Assembly: GCA_008694505.1 (NCBI GenBank)
Contig: VZDJ01000041.1
Location: forward strand, 5,603,956 to 5,667,955
DNA: 64,000 nucleotides
DNA from: Cyanoderma ruficeps
Lineage: Eukaryota > Chordata > Aves > Passeriformes > Timaliidae
Reading direction: 5' to 3'
Position 1 is the stretch's first letter. Each line of letters begins with the position of its first letter. The translations under genes and the position numbers were made by a program. Positions 12,290 through 23,958 of the stretch are shown here, one piece after another. Under the pieces are notes generated by a model that was not told the DNA's origin, did no database searches, and saw only the letters and a list, made by a program, of their open reading frames with translations.

Positions 12290-12720
12290 CAGCCCTAGGT
12301 GGGCACTCGAGCAATGGTTGCACACAGACTACCACATGACCGCTGCTCCCAAGGGACAAAGGAGTTCAGCTTTGCCACAGGGCAGAGCTGGGTCTTCCTC
12401 CTCAGGAGCGTCCCTGGGACAGATCTTGGGAAAACCCCCTTGGGGCGCCTGGTCTAGGGTTGTCTGTCTGGTCTAGTGCTGTTCATGTTATGGTGACGAA
12501 CCGGAACCCAGCTCTGATTGGTGTGAGGTTCTCTATGGTTCTGCCGACCCAGAGTGGTCATTCTTAGTCTTTGGTTTTGTGTTGGCTCATTGTTTTTTAG
12601 GGGTTTTATGTCCGAATAGTGTTCCATGAGCACTTGAGGCTTTTTCATTTGCATGTTGGGTGATGTAATCAGTTGCCATGTGGAAAGTGGCAGGGAGAGG
12701 CAGGGGCAGTTCAAGGAACT
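12290..12720 (-). promoter_or_regulatory. CpG-enriched patch, possible old LTR or promoter
   Basis: I count eight CpG dinucleotides between about 12308 and 12613, clearly denser than flanking sequence where many 60-base lines have none. Read on the minus strand it has an octamer ATGCAAAT (12654-12647). A TATA-like cataaaac follows about 40-50 bases downstream near 12610-12603, and CCAAT lies at 12521-12517. An octamer just upstream of a TATA-like box resembles known octamer promoters, but these are short motifs. No TG...CA ends, primer-binding site or polyadenylation signal could be fixed, so an LTR remains an inference. An 86-codon minus open frame inside has no recognisable product. Confidence 0.3.
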
Positions 12721-12971
12721 TACAAAAAAAGGGGTCTCAGATAATTAATATTTAACAGAGAAAACATTTAGGAAAGGTATTTCCAATTACAATAACAATC
12801 GGTCTGAGCTAAACGGTACTTAACAGAAAAAAAGCCTTACCACAGGCAAGGTAAACAGTATCCAACTGAGAAGGCACTCAACTGAACTCAGAAACTTGTA
12901 TTTTATTTCTTACCTTCTCCATGAGTTCCTGTTTTCCTCCATCACTAGAGTACACTACAAACATATTTTCA

Positions 12972-13002
12972 TTTGTTTTGTGTGGTTTGGTTTGGGTTTT
13001 TT
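12972..13002. repeat. GTTTG-type low-complexity stretch
   Basis: A run built from gtttg, ggttt and gggttt blocks followed by T6. It is the strand complement of the AAACC-type stretches seen at 17248, 41547, 44072 and 54861. Confidence 0.6.
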
Positions 13003-16000
13003 CCAAATTTCAGAGATCTTTTGCAGCTAAGGAGAAAACTATTGGTGTCAGAGTACCCAAATTGTTTCCCATACATGGATTAGCACTTTGTTATTTTTTG
13101 GTGCATTTTAAACCAACATTTTGAGAATGACCATTTCAAAGTCTAGCTGAATGCTATGTTTACTAAAAAAAATACATTCCACTTACAATTTATTACACTA
13201 TCCAAAGGCATATTTACCTAGTTATGTGTGTTTAACAAGTTTCCATCCTGACATTTCATGGCTCCTGGTTTTCTCTGTATAACACATACAAGCTTACAAT
13301 GAATTGCATTTTAACTAGTATTCCAGGGTACAGACTTCAGTTTTACATTGATATTGGAACTTCTTAAATGCTCTTTAACAAGTAAACATTAAATTATCAC
13401 TTCTATCATCCTCATATATTCACAAATATTTTAAAGAAAAATATTTCTGATATTAACCTCATGAGCTCACCAGATTTGTTACAGCTGAGAGCTCTCAAGA
13501 AGTAAGAGGTTATAGATTATTTTCCTCTTAGTGGTTAATCTTGCAGAAAAAAAAGATGATTTTTGGTCTGTTTTGAAGCTGTGCATCCTACTTACAATTT
13601 TTCTATTCCTGGAATGATAAAGTAAGACCTCAGAAAATATTACCTGCAAAGTTAGCATGAGCAGATTCTGACTGAGCTACTAAAGCCACTGCTGAAAAGG
13701 GAGGCTGAATGGATGCTTGGAAGACCTGCTTTTCTGGGGAGCTGACAGATTCAGGGAACAGAAAAAGGAGTATGAAAATATTTATTTGTAGATCATGGAG
13801 AGTATTAAAGCTGAAAATCTGTTTCAGGTGAAGTATGCTTGCAATAATGTATTGCTGAATAGTATTTTGGTTGGCTTGTGGTCAACCCTATAGAGAACCA
13901 TATTGCACAAAGGAAAGCATGCTTCAGTCAAAAAATTGCTTTTTATCTGGAATTTTTTAAAAAATGTTTCAAGTCCAAGACCACCACACTCTTTTTACTA
14001 ATCTGTACATAGCTGGTGATGTGAAGACAGTCTTAAAGTACATAAATATAATGTCATGGAGCAAAGCCTAGGAACAAGGAGTATTTATCCCATGGGTCAG
14101 TTATTGGAAAGGAGAGAGAAGGAAGTCATGAAATCCCAGAGAAAGAAGGCTGGTGCGTTGCTTACATAATAAGAGAAAACTGAATGTAAAATATTGAAGA
14201 ACTGACAATTCCCGCCCTCTATTTCTGTAGACAGGGAGAAGACAGCAAAAACTTAAAAAATTTACGTCTACAACAATTTAATGAAATATATGGCAGTGTT
14301 GATATCGAATTTGGACAAAAATATCTCAAGTGTCTTGCATTTCTTTCATGAATAAGCTTGCTCTCTCACATGCTGTTCTTAAAAAGCTTTCTTGTTAATT
14401 TTCATTTTGGAATTTGAAGTGCAGTGATCTTCTCAGGCGTGTCTCCTGAATGTAGGTCAGCCATTTAGTGAACAGAAGTCAGTACCATGTGGCTAAGAAA
14501 CAATCATATGACTCCATTTAGCAGTAAGTGGTGACTCTTTTTGGACAAAGAATTTGATTTACTATTACAAATAAGGAACAACGTGATGAGTCCAGTGAGA
14601 CCTACAGCTATGTGTACAGTCATTCATCCAGCATTGGTATTCACAGCTGCAAGCACCGTACTTGATGGATTCCTCTTTACACGTAATGCTGGTCTCTTGC
14701 CAGTGAGAAGCACACTTTCTTTTGAAAGAAATTATTTCTGACAGAATGCAAACTTGGAAAGTTAATTTTCCTTCCAAAACTGCTCTCAGCTGTACACACC
14801 TAACCTTCTTCATGATTTCTTTATATTTAGTAATATTGTTCACCTTTAACATCCTGCTAGATACATTTTGGGACTAATATAATAGTATGAGAATGTTTCT
14901 AAAATACTTTTCCAGACTAAAAATAAAAATAAATTATCCATTTATCTCCTAGTATTTTAACTCATTCATTAAAACTCAGCCATTTAAATTAAAAACAAAT
15001 TTTTAATATAAACATGAAGGACCTAGCATTTTCCTGCAGTGCTGAGAATATTAATATAGTCATTAAATGTTAATTTATCAGAAGTCATGGATACTCATGC
15101 TGAAGAGACATTCTAGCTTTATGAATGTGAGTAGTCCCATAAAAGGCAGAAAACTACTCACAAATGTAAGAGTAGGAGTCTTTTTCTTTAACAGAATAAT
15201 ATGGAAATTGCTGTGTTTACAGGCTGAGCCAGAGGGGAAGGGTTTTTGTTAAGTAATTGTCTCCCTTTAGACTCAGAAACCTGGAAAGGTGTTTTTAATG
15301 CCCTGTACTGATGTATGTAAAGGAATTACCCATACCGATTCCTTTTGATGCTACAAGGCCTGAGGCCTCCTCTGTGCAAAGGACAAACAGAGTAGACAGT
15401 CCGTGCCCTGAAGGTCTTGGCAGATGAGGGTTTGTTGGAGCCAGTGAAATTCCCAGCATGGCTACAATAGGTTGGTGGTGCTGCTGTTCTTACAGTGGCT
15501 TAACTGGGTACATGACTGCCCTGTCTCAGGGGAGTGTTCCTCTGCAGCCATGGCCCTCAGGAGGGCAGAGCTGCCAGGTGGAGCAAGAAAGGAGCATAAC
15601 ACCAGAATGGCCACAAAAGGAAGATGGGATCTCTGTGCTGCAATGGGGTTGGACAGACGTTTTAGGTTTGGTTTCATGTGTATCAGAGAGGCTGAGGTTT
15701 GGTTAGGAAGGCTGATAAATTAGTGAGAAGGAGCTCCTGAAGACACCGAAGACAAGAGATGGTACCCGCTGGGGAGGAGGCAATGAGAAGGGCAAGGGAG
15801 GAAGTAACTGAGGTGAAGAGAATGCAGCCACAAGTCAAATGTGGTTTGGGCAAACAGGTAATTAGTAAACACTAGGCTCTTGCAGTTTCAAGGCAGTAGA
15901 AGCCTATTTTCTTAACTATTGTGATGAGCTTTTTAAATAAGAAACTGCCTTTTCTAACTATATTCTTCTGGATAAGCTTTGAACTGACCAGGTAGAGAGA

Positions 16001-17247
16001 AATTCATCCCCATTGTTGCCAGTATCAGGAAGGGCAAAAATTATCTGAACAGTGATCCAAGAAGTGTTGGGAGACTTCTGGGAATTTTTAGCTTCACTGC
16101 AGGGCAGGGAGAAAGGAGGACAAGCTGGGAAAGGAGCTTTGTAAAGCTGAGAAGGGCCAAGAGCACACGTGTGAACATGGAAAGTAGAATTAGGACTTTG
16201 CAGAATTGGCACGTGAGTAGCAGACTAAGAAGAAATAAGTGCCAATGTGTTCTGATTAGGGCTGGGTAGACTCACAGATAGGAACTTTTGCTGCTCTGAG
16301 TTGCAGTTATTTGGCTATTAGGTTATTTGCCCGCTCTGGGAAGATGCTTCTTCATTTGGCTGCACTCCTGCTTTGCTGAGATATGTGCTTGACTGTCTAC
16401 AGGGCTACTCAACAGGAGCACCTTCACATTATAGTAGGCAGCCTAATCTGTACTAACAATAGACAACACTTAAAAGCAGATCCCATTATCCTACAACATC
16501 ATTAGATTTGTCTTTAATGGGTGTGCAGAAAGATGAGAGAAGGGATTAGGTGGCTACCTAATTAGGACTCCTTACTTCTTCAGCTGATCTCAGGCCGCTG
16601 ATGTTTTAGCCTTGGACTGGAGATGACAAAAGGTCATTGAGCAGTATTGGGTAAGAAAAGGAGATGGTTTACAGCTGGAGACAACAGATGCCTGATCCCA
16701 CCTTTATTTTATAAAGATTGCTAGGTTAGAGTTACCAGACAGTAAGAGGACAGAGAACATGAGATACAATCTAATTTCATCCAGCATACAGAATCCCATC
16801 CATTGCTTCATGAACTTCTCATTGATTGAGAATAAACAAGGAGGGTATATTTTAGCTTGATACATTGTGAAGCATCATACACCAATACAGACAGTGCTGT
16901 ATTCCACACTTACTTAGAACTCCCTGTTGCTTGTTTGACTTCAGAAAGCAAAACTGGCCCTCATTTCAAAATTCTCACCTCATGTTTTCAAATATATCCA
17001 GTATGCTTCCTTATTAGCTGTAGCAATGTAAATACAGGATCAAATAATTTTCACTTGGCTGCCTGTGTAGAGTTGCAGCATTAGTAAGTGTGCTACTCTT
17101 TCTGGCCCAGGGTGAGACAAATGGATCTATATATGCATGGATTTCCCCAGCCTTATCTTTTAAACACCTTGTGTTGAACATATGTGAAATGATTAAGAAG
17201 TATTCTATGGTGCCCTCCTGTCTGCCACATTTTGTCACACTCAGAGA

Positions 17248-17277
17248 TAAAACAAAACCAAACCAAAACAGAAAACC
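17248..17277. repeat. AAACC-type A-rich low-complexity stretch
   Basis: The tract consists of aaaacc and aaacc blocks with no G for most of its length. It may be a degenerate A-rich retroposon tail or simple slippage. No adjacent element is recognisable. Confidence 0.6.
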
Positions 17278-18360
17278 TCAGGGCATTTTAGAAGAGCCAC
17301 ATGAGTGATATCCTGGACCTTTTATCCATTTCATGAAAGACATTAGTGACTGAAAATGATAGCCTGTCAGATAATACCAGAGCCAAATACTAATCTCAAG
17401 TTCTTAGTTACCTGCTAACCATTTAGGGGTCCTAGAGTTTGAATGCTTGAAAAAAATTTAGCAGAGAGAAAGCCATTATTCTGTCACCTTGTTAAAGTAC
17501 AGCAATGATGGTGCTGTTCAAAAGTGTTTACAGTGCCACAATGGAAACACAGATAGTGCAAAGTCACGGTGCTAAAGAGAGCCATCTATCTTAAGAACGT
17601 CCATTAAAAATAGTTTTGTAGGAGTTGTGTTCTTTTACAATTAATTTTCAAGGTTTTTCATCTGAAAGAAAAGAAATGGAACATAGGACACATGGTTATT
17701 TTAAAGCTGAGATACTCCTAGTTAAAATGCGTGGTGACTTTGTTAGTGATGTCTCCTTGCTAGACTATTTCCATAGGTACCGAAATGTGGAGAATTTGAA
17801 AATGGAAACCAAAACCTATGCCATCATGTTGTTATTCTCATAGTGCTTTCTGCTGCCTATTATCTTCCTGAGTTTTGTCCTGTATTTCCCTTTTACATCT
17901 GTTTCCATTGGTCTTCTCTTCAACCCTCAAGCATCATGCAGTGAATTGTGAATAATTTCCCTTAAACATTTAATCACATTCTCAAACTTTTATCAGAAAA
18001 AAACCCACTTTTCAACTGGAGGAAAACAAATGCCAGCAAACAGAAGGCTTGCATAAACTCTTGTTTCTTCATCCCCTCCATATGAATTATAACTGATAGA
18101 AAGAGTCTTGTTTTGGCTATTTTGCCAGTATATTTACCTCCAGAAACCCACTGACAACGCAGAAAATCTGAGCAAGAACAGTAGTGGTTTTCCCATTGTA
18201 CATAACCAAACAGAGAGTATGGGAAAGCTCCTGAAGTCATAACACAAAGGGGAGAATGGATGCAGTTTAGTCTAAACAAGATTTATTTAAGATTTAAGCA
18301 TATGTTTTTTCCCCTTAGGGAATTATGATGCTATTTTAATGTGTATTTCTGGACATTTAA

Positions 18361-18395
18361 CATTTTAAAGTGATTGCTGCAATCACTTTAAGATG
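18361..18395. repeat. Near-perfect palindrome (13-bp arms, 1-nt centre)
   Basis: The left arm ttaaagtgattgc (18365-18377), centre t, and right arm gcaatcactttaa (18379-18391) form a 27-base perfect inverted repeat. Beyond one T/G mismatch the next three pairs also match, giving a 35-base symmetric block at 18361-18395. As RNA it would fold into a tight hairpin; as DNA it could extrude or bind a dimeric factor. The stem is shorter than a usual pre-microRNA and the loop would be only about 3 bases, so a microRNA is unlikely. Confidence 0.9.
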
Positions 18396-18566
18396 ACTTA
18401 AACATATGCACACTTATTATTGTTTATTCTTTCTGTCATCTCATACATTTTCATTCAGCTGCTCTTTATTTTGAACCCTCTTTGATGTATCTTGATTTAG
18501 GTCTTGCCAAACTGAGAACTCTTAATCAAGAGAAGAAATACTTCAAAAAGATTTTCTGGCATTAGG

Positions 18567-18616
18567 TTTTCTTTCCCCCTTCTCTCTCTTCTTCTTTGCT
18601 TCCTTTTTTTTTTTTT
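18567..18616. repeat. Polypyrimidine tract ending in T-run beside a gap
   Basis: About 50 bases almost entirely of C and T (ttttctttccccc, tctctctcttcttc) end in a T14 run directly at the N gap. Such a tract commonly breaks polymerases and assemblies. It precedes no convincing exon. Confidence 0.85.
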
Positions 18617-18620
18617 NNNN
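18617..18620. other. Assembly gap (4 N)
   Basis: Four N follow the T-run directly. They most likely mark unresolved homopolymer length rather than missing unique sequence. Confidence 0.97.
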
Positions 18621-19717
18621 CATCACACAGTTCATGGCATGTGGGTTAGAAATTGTCTTGTTTGGTATCACTAACTCCTGCAGGAATCTGAAATTTTCAG
18701 CATTATGTACCATTGCACCAAACTGTGATGTACCTTTTGTTAGACACCAAGACTAGTAGTTTTATTAATTTTGGCAAATACAGCAGTAGCTGCAGAAATG
18801 GTAAGTGCACATACTCTCTGATAGTTACTCTACTCTGGGCAGGATAAGGTTCAGTCCTGCAAATTTCCTGTTCTGGTCTTTGGTGCCTGGCAAGCAGAGG
18901 GAAGTCATTCAGGGGATGAAATAACATCTTCAGGATGACACACAGATTAAAGCAAACTCAATATTAAGTTGGAAATGGTCATGATACTTATGATGAATTT
19001 TGGTTAGTTTCTGGCTAAGGAGCCCCCTCATGTCCTGCCTGGCCTTGGCTGCATACCCTCGTTGTCTCTGTGGCACTGCTTGGGCCAGGATTTCTGTCCT
19101 ACCAGTTTTACCTCCTTTTTCCAATTCAAATAGTTTCTGATCTCTGTGAAAAAAAGTGATCATATCTGAAGAAAAATATTTTCACACTTGGTTTCAACTT
19201 GATAAACAATCCTTAACAGATGGACTTAGAAACAGCCTTTTCAGCTCACCATTAGTCAATTAATTCAATTAAATTGTGCTCCACTTCCATTTGGGATGAA
19301 ATCTGATTGGCCCCCAGATTACCTACAGGCACTTCACATTTAATTTTCCTGTAATGAATTGTTGTTTGTTAGAAAATTCACTTAACTCACATAATGTGGG
19401 CACTGTTCTAAGCCATTCAGAGTGAGGGACACCTGCATCACAGAAATTTCCCTTTGAGGTACTCACATATAGCCCTGTTTGCAGTTAATGGAGCATCACT
19501 GACACACGTAGGATATATTTTATCTTTTCTACAGATGTCTGAAGTAGATAAAATGAATGAATTGCTTATTTTTCTCCCTGGTCAAGAAGCAGTCTATGTG
19601 ACCATACATAGAGCATTTCAGGCAGCCTAATACGGATGAATGAATTTCACACTATGAAGCCAAAATTCCCAGTATAATAAAATTGTGATAAACAAAATTT
19701 CATGTGTGATCACATCA

Positions 19718-19765
19718 TGAGATCACAGAATGAATAACAGAATGTTTAAAATTAGAATACCACAC
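19718..19765 (-). mobile_element. Possible very degenerate CR1 3' end
   Basis: atcacagaatgaataacagaatg followed by a T/A-rich segment and tagaat resembles the reverse complement of a CR1 3' terminus, with both tagaat/cagaat modules in order. The similarity ends within about 50 bases, so this could be coincidence. Confidence 0.25.
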
Positions 19766-20309
19766 TCAGCTGGGAGTTTGTCTGGGTCAGGCACCACCTC
19801 TGATATTGTTCTGGAAATCCACAAAGAAATTAAAGACTGGAACTGGAGCAACCTTGTCCTTTTCTGGATACAGAGCTGACGAAAAATTTAACCTAAAAGA
19901 CAGATCTCTGTACTGGGAGGAAGTTTTCCTCATCTTTGTGAGTGTTGTGTGCCAGCAGTTCAGTCTTGCTCTGTGTCATATGTACAGAGAGGACTTGGAC
20001 TCAGTGCATTAGAGCCTTCGCGGTTTTGGGATAATGGGACTTGTGTTTTCTATTAGTGTCCTCTCCTCAGGTCATCTTTATAAAACATCACCTTCTCCTA
20101 GCCTGAAGTGTTATCTCTCACATATTTCTTTGTGAGGTTTTGATATCTCTTATTGATTTCTTGGATATGTTTACAGTTTTCTTTTTGCCTCTTTGATGCA
20201 TTTCATTTCCCATGAATGTTCCAAACTTCTTTCTGAATTGTTCAATTAATACCTGGCTCAACATTTTCTCCAGTACCCACAGTTTACTTTCTAGCATATT
20301 CTGGAAAAA

Positions 20310-20322
20310 ACACACACACACA
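20310..20322. repeat. (CA)n dinucleotide repeat
   Basis: About six uninterrupted AC/CA units follow an A6 run. It is short and probably only weakly polymorphic. Confidence 0.8.
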
Positions 20323-20613
20323 ATTAATTATTTCCTCTTACCTTCTTGCCTGTGGCTCTGGTTTTCCCTGGATTTCAGTGTATCTAGCCTCCTTTTTCTT
20401 ATATTATGGTTATTGATTTGTGTTTTTCATATTATTTTGAAATTTAAATATTCTCTCTTTACATTGTAATTTGTGGCTGCAAACCTGCTGGTGTCCATTT
20501 GATACTGCAGGGCCATTTCATGTGGATACTCTGTGTCATCATGCTCTCACATTTTTGTTTCATGAGGTAGAAGGGCATAAAAAAATTCCAAAATCTTCAC
20601 ATAAAGTCTCTGG

Positions 20614-20630
20614 TATATCTCAGAGATATA
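20614..20630. repeat. 17-bp perfect palindrome
   Basis: Arms tatatctc and gagatata flank a single central a. It is AT-rich and short, so chance is a fair explanation. Confidence 0.7.
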
Positions 20631-23600
20631 TATTGATATATTACTTAAATGACATAAATGCTTTCTGTTTTGCAGTATTACTGCCAACAGTCAGTCATGA
20701 ATGAACTATTGATCCTTCATGTTTTAAGGTTTGAATTAGAGGGAATCAGGTGTTTGGAATTAAATATATGTGATGATCCTGCTGAATCAGAGACAAGGAT
20801 TTGTCCTTCATTTTTATTCCCATTAATCTAGTCCAGCTGAAAGTTTACAAAGCATGTGCTGCCTAGAGAAAAAGATCTATTAAAGGACTCATATCTATTA
20901 TGTCCTTGAGTAAAAGAATTAGTAAAGTATTTTTGAAACCAGTTTATTTTTGATGGTGTAGATTTCCATAATCTTTTATTGCTCAATAACCTTTTACTGT
21001 TTCACAGTTTCATCTTAAAAATCTGCCCTTAGGAAACCCCAGGCAAGCCAGTATTCCTGAAGCAACTTTTCTTGTAATCATACTATTTCAAATGAATGCT
21101 CTTAGGGTAAGGTAATTCAGAAGGTGATTTTAACCCAGCACAGGAAGCCACATCCTACATGAAGATGTCTTTGAAGGAGTCTAGTCAGGCTTGTACTTGG
21201 CAGTGCTGGGGCAGGCCCTCTATAGAAACACAGTGATCAAAGTCGGACTGAACTGACGGGATTTTTTCCCATGACTGGCCATGTTTGACGTTAGGAAAGT
21301 ATCACATCCTTGTGACAACCGTGTCCCTTTGTTGAGCCTTGATGGTTCCACTTCAGCGTTTGCCTCTGCCACTCCTCTAGATGCAGGTTAGATAAGTTAG
21401 ATAACTACACAGCACTCTTTCAAATTGCTGTATATATGTGGACTAAAAAAAAAAGAGATAATCAGTATAAGCTTGATACACAAATTCCCCAAACCTATCC
21501 TTGTAAATTTTTAATGCAAAAATATAGTAAAGATTATTAGGAAAGCCATGCTGAGGATCTCCATATAGAACAATTGGCCACTACATTTCCATGATCAGCT
21601 TTTGGATTCTGTCCCACTCTGTTCAATTGTTTTGCTTTGAACAGTTAAGAACAGCAGATAAAGCAGCACCTTCACACCCTTCAATATTTTGTTTAAGAAT
21701 TTATTTTCTGAGTTCTGAGCTACATCACATGGTAGAAACTTTTAAGATTAAATTACACAATGGAAAGTATGGTCAAAAGCAAGCTATTTAAAAAATATTA
21801 CTCAAGGAATTATGATTTTGCATCTCATATATTTGAAGAGTACACACCCATAAGAATTAATGACTCCAGCACTTACAGGGAGTTAATGGATTTCTTTAGT
21901 TGTTCACACCCAAGTTACTGGCAAACTGTGCAAATTATGTAAAAAATTACCTGATTCAGGGCTAGGCACTGAACCATATACCTGAGCAATGGGAAATTTC
22001 AGCAAAATTTATATTTCAGGAAAACAAGAAAATTCTCTACTCCTGTTAATCTCGTAATGTTAATTACATAAAGCAGAATGGCTTATACATTAAAAAGTTA
22101 TCGTTGAAAATTTTCCAATAGGAAAAATGCTGTTACAAAACCAGCAAAACCTTGGATTGAGACATGTCCATACTGATACGAAACAGACTAAAAATTGGAC
22201 TAATTTAGATTTTTCTTTTGAAATTAAAATAGCACTTTAAAGCCAGTACATAGCATTATGAATCACAGAATTACAGCAAGGGCAAAAAAAAAAAAGATAT
22301 TATGGCAGAACAAAAGGTTATGGCTTTAGCAAATGAGAATATTCCAATTACATTTGGGAAATTTTCTATAACATTATCTTTAAAGAAAATTCAAAATTTT
22401 CATTTTTTAAAATCCAGAACTGAAACGCAGTAAACCTCATGGAATTATATTGCTCAGTTTTGACCATTTGAAATACCTTGCCTTTCATGAATGTTTCTGT
22501 ATTCACCAAAGTTCACCTGCAACTGTTGCCCTTACCATTTACAGCCACGTTGTGTTTTGGTAAACTGATTTTCTCAGTTAAGTTTTCACACTTTACACAA
22601 AGTTGTAGACTTACCAGTTCTAGTCAAACCCAAAAGGTACACTTCTGCATTACAAGATACAAACATTGGCTGCATCTATGTGTCAGTGAAAAAGAGAGGA
22701 AATGTTTCATGTGTAATGAATTCTCATGGGATTGCCAAAATGTTAATTCATGTGTTTCTCTACTTTGGAGCAGGTATCTTTGTTAGATTATACCAGTACT
22801 GGGAGCATCCCATAGCTACTGGAATAGTGCAAGAGTAGTAACAACAATGTTCATTGCTGCTCCTGCTAAAAGTAGTAGATGAGGGTATTGCTAGCAGAAA
22901 TGGAAAAAATTAGTACAGGAAGCATGCAAGCTGGTGTGAGAAAATTTCCTGACAAGTGAGAAATTGCAAGTTATGGAATATTTCTCTAAGGGAAGTGGTA
23001 GCAACTTTATTGCTTAAGATGCAAAAGATGTATAATGAAACAGGACAGATTACTAAATATTAAACTGTAGAAAAAATTTAGACAAAGGGACTAAAGAATG
23101 TCTTAAATCTTTCTGTCACTAATTTTTTCATAAAAATAATATAGAAAAGGACTAAATTGGTTCCATGGAAGTTTCTTGAATCTATATATTATTTTCTATG
23201 CATTCTTTCAAATAAGACATATGTCCATCCATGCCTCTGTGAAGTCACCTGCCCTGGCCCACACACCTTAACGAGTATGTCATATCCCATAACCTGCTGC
23301 TTCTGTGCTGCCAGCACTCATGGTGTGTTGAAGTGGGAAATATATACTGCAGCATCTCTGTACCTAAGAGCATGATAATTAAATTAATTCCGTTTATATA
23401 TGTATAACAGGTGTAAGTCTAAATAACCACATTCCGAATTTTTTGTGCACTCCTGTTTACAGAATTCATGTGACTGATGTAGTAGAAAATGTCCAGATTG
23501 CATTTACAGACCATATCACCTGGGGTCAGTCTAGCCAAGGCTATCCTAAATTTTCTCAGCATATTCGAGTGAAGTTTGCTCTCTCTTTCTTCCTGTATCT

Positions 23601-23932
23601 GGGGTGACCAGCTCAGGCTTAGAGGGCAGTCAGTGCAGCAAGAACTGGGAAAACCAGCAGAGGTCAAGGGAGCTGGTCTAGGGAAGTTACAGCAAAGTAA
23701 GAGACCTGAAAATAGCTAGCAAGTTTCTACATATTTCCAGTAGTCTGGGTTTGGGATGAGTCCAGGGAGGAAAAGGAAACCAATGATCTGGTGTAAGTGG
23801 ACACTGCTTCCGCCTGTCTCTCAGGGGCAGCAGGCTGGAGAGTGCTAGTGAGAGTTTCCAGAGCAGTCAGTCTTCTGGCTGGAGAAGTAAAAGGAAGGTT
23901 GCTACCCTAAGAAATCTCCTAAATCTAGAATG

Positions 23933-23958
23933 GCCAGCTCACCTAGTGGTGAGCTGGC
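23933..23958. repeat. Inverted repeat, 11-bp perfect GC-rich arms, 4-nt loop
   Basis: gccagctcacc (23933-23943), loop tagt, and ggtgagctggc (23948-23958) are perfect reverse complements. Seven or eight of the eleven pairs are G-C, so the hairpin would be stable in RNA or single-stranded DNA. Symmetry stops abruptly outside the arms. No T-run follows, and a bacterial-type terminator makes no sense in this context. A dimeric factor site or cruciform-prone site is possible. Confidence 0.9.

Larger units (their letters stand above)
12721..18360. other. Unique non-coding sequence, no gene recognised
   Basis: About 5.6 kb with no convincing exon. A relatively GC-richer part lies at 15400-15850, with several overlapping open frames of about 80 codons on both strands and no recognisable product. 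G/T-rich and A/C-rich simple stretches at 12972 and 17248 are listed separately. Confidence 0.55.
18621..23932. other. Unique non-coding sequence, no gene recognised
   Basis: About 5.3 kb of AT-rich sequence. Open frames stay near or below 100 codons and none is recognisable. It includes a possible decayed CR1 end at 19718, a short CA repeat at 20310 and a small palindrome at 20614. Confidence 0.55.

Noticed and set aside
18361..18395. Palindrome as a microRNA precursor
   Set aside because: The stem is about 17 pairs with almost no loop, shorter than a normal pre-microRNA hairpin.
23933..23958. Hairpin as a rho-independent terminator
   Set aside because: No T-run follows and the sequence is vertebrate, so the bacterial signal does not apply.
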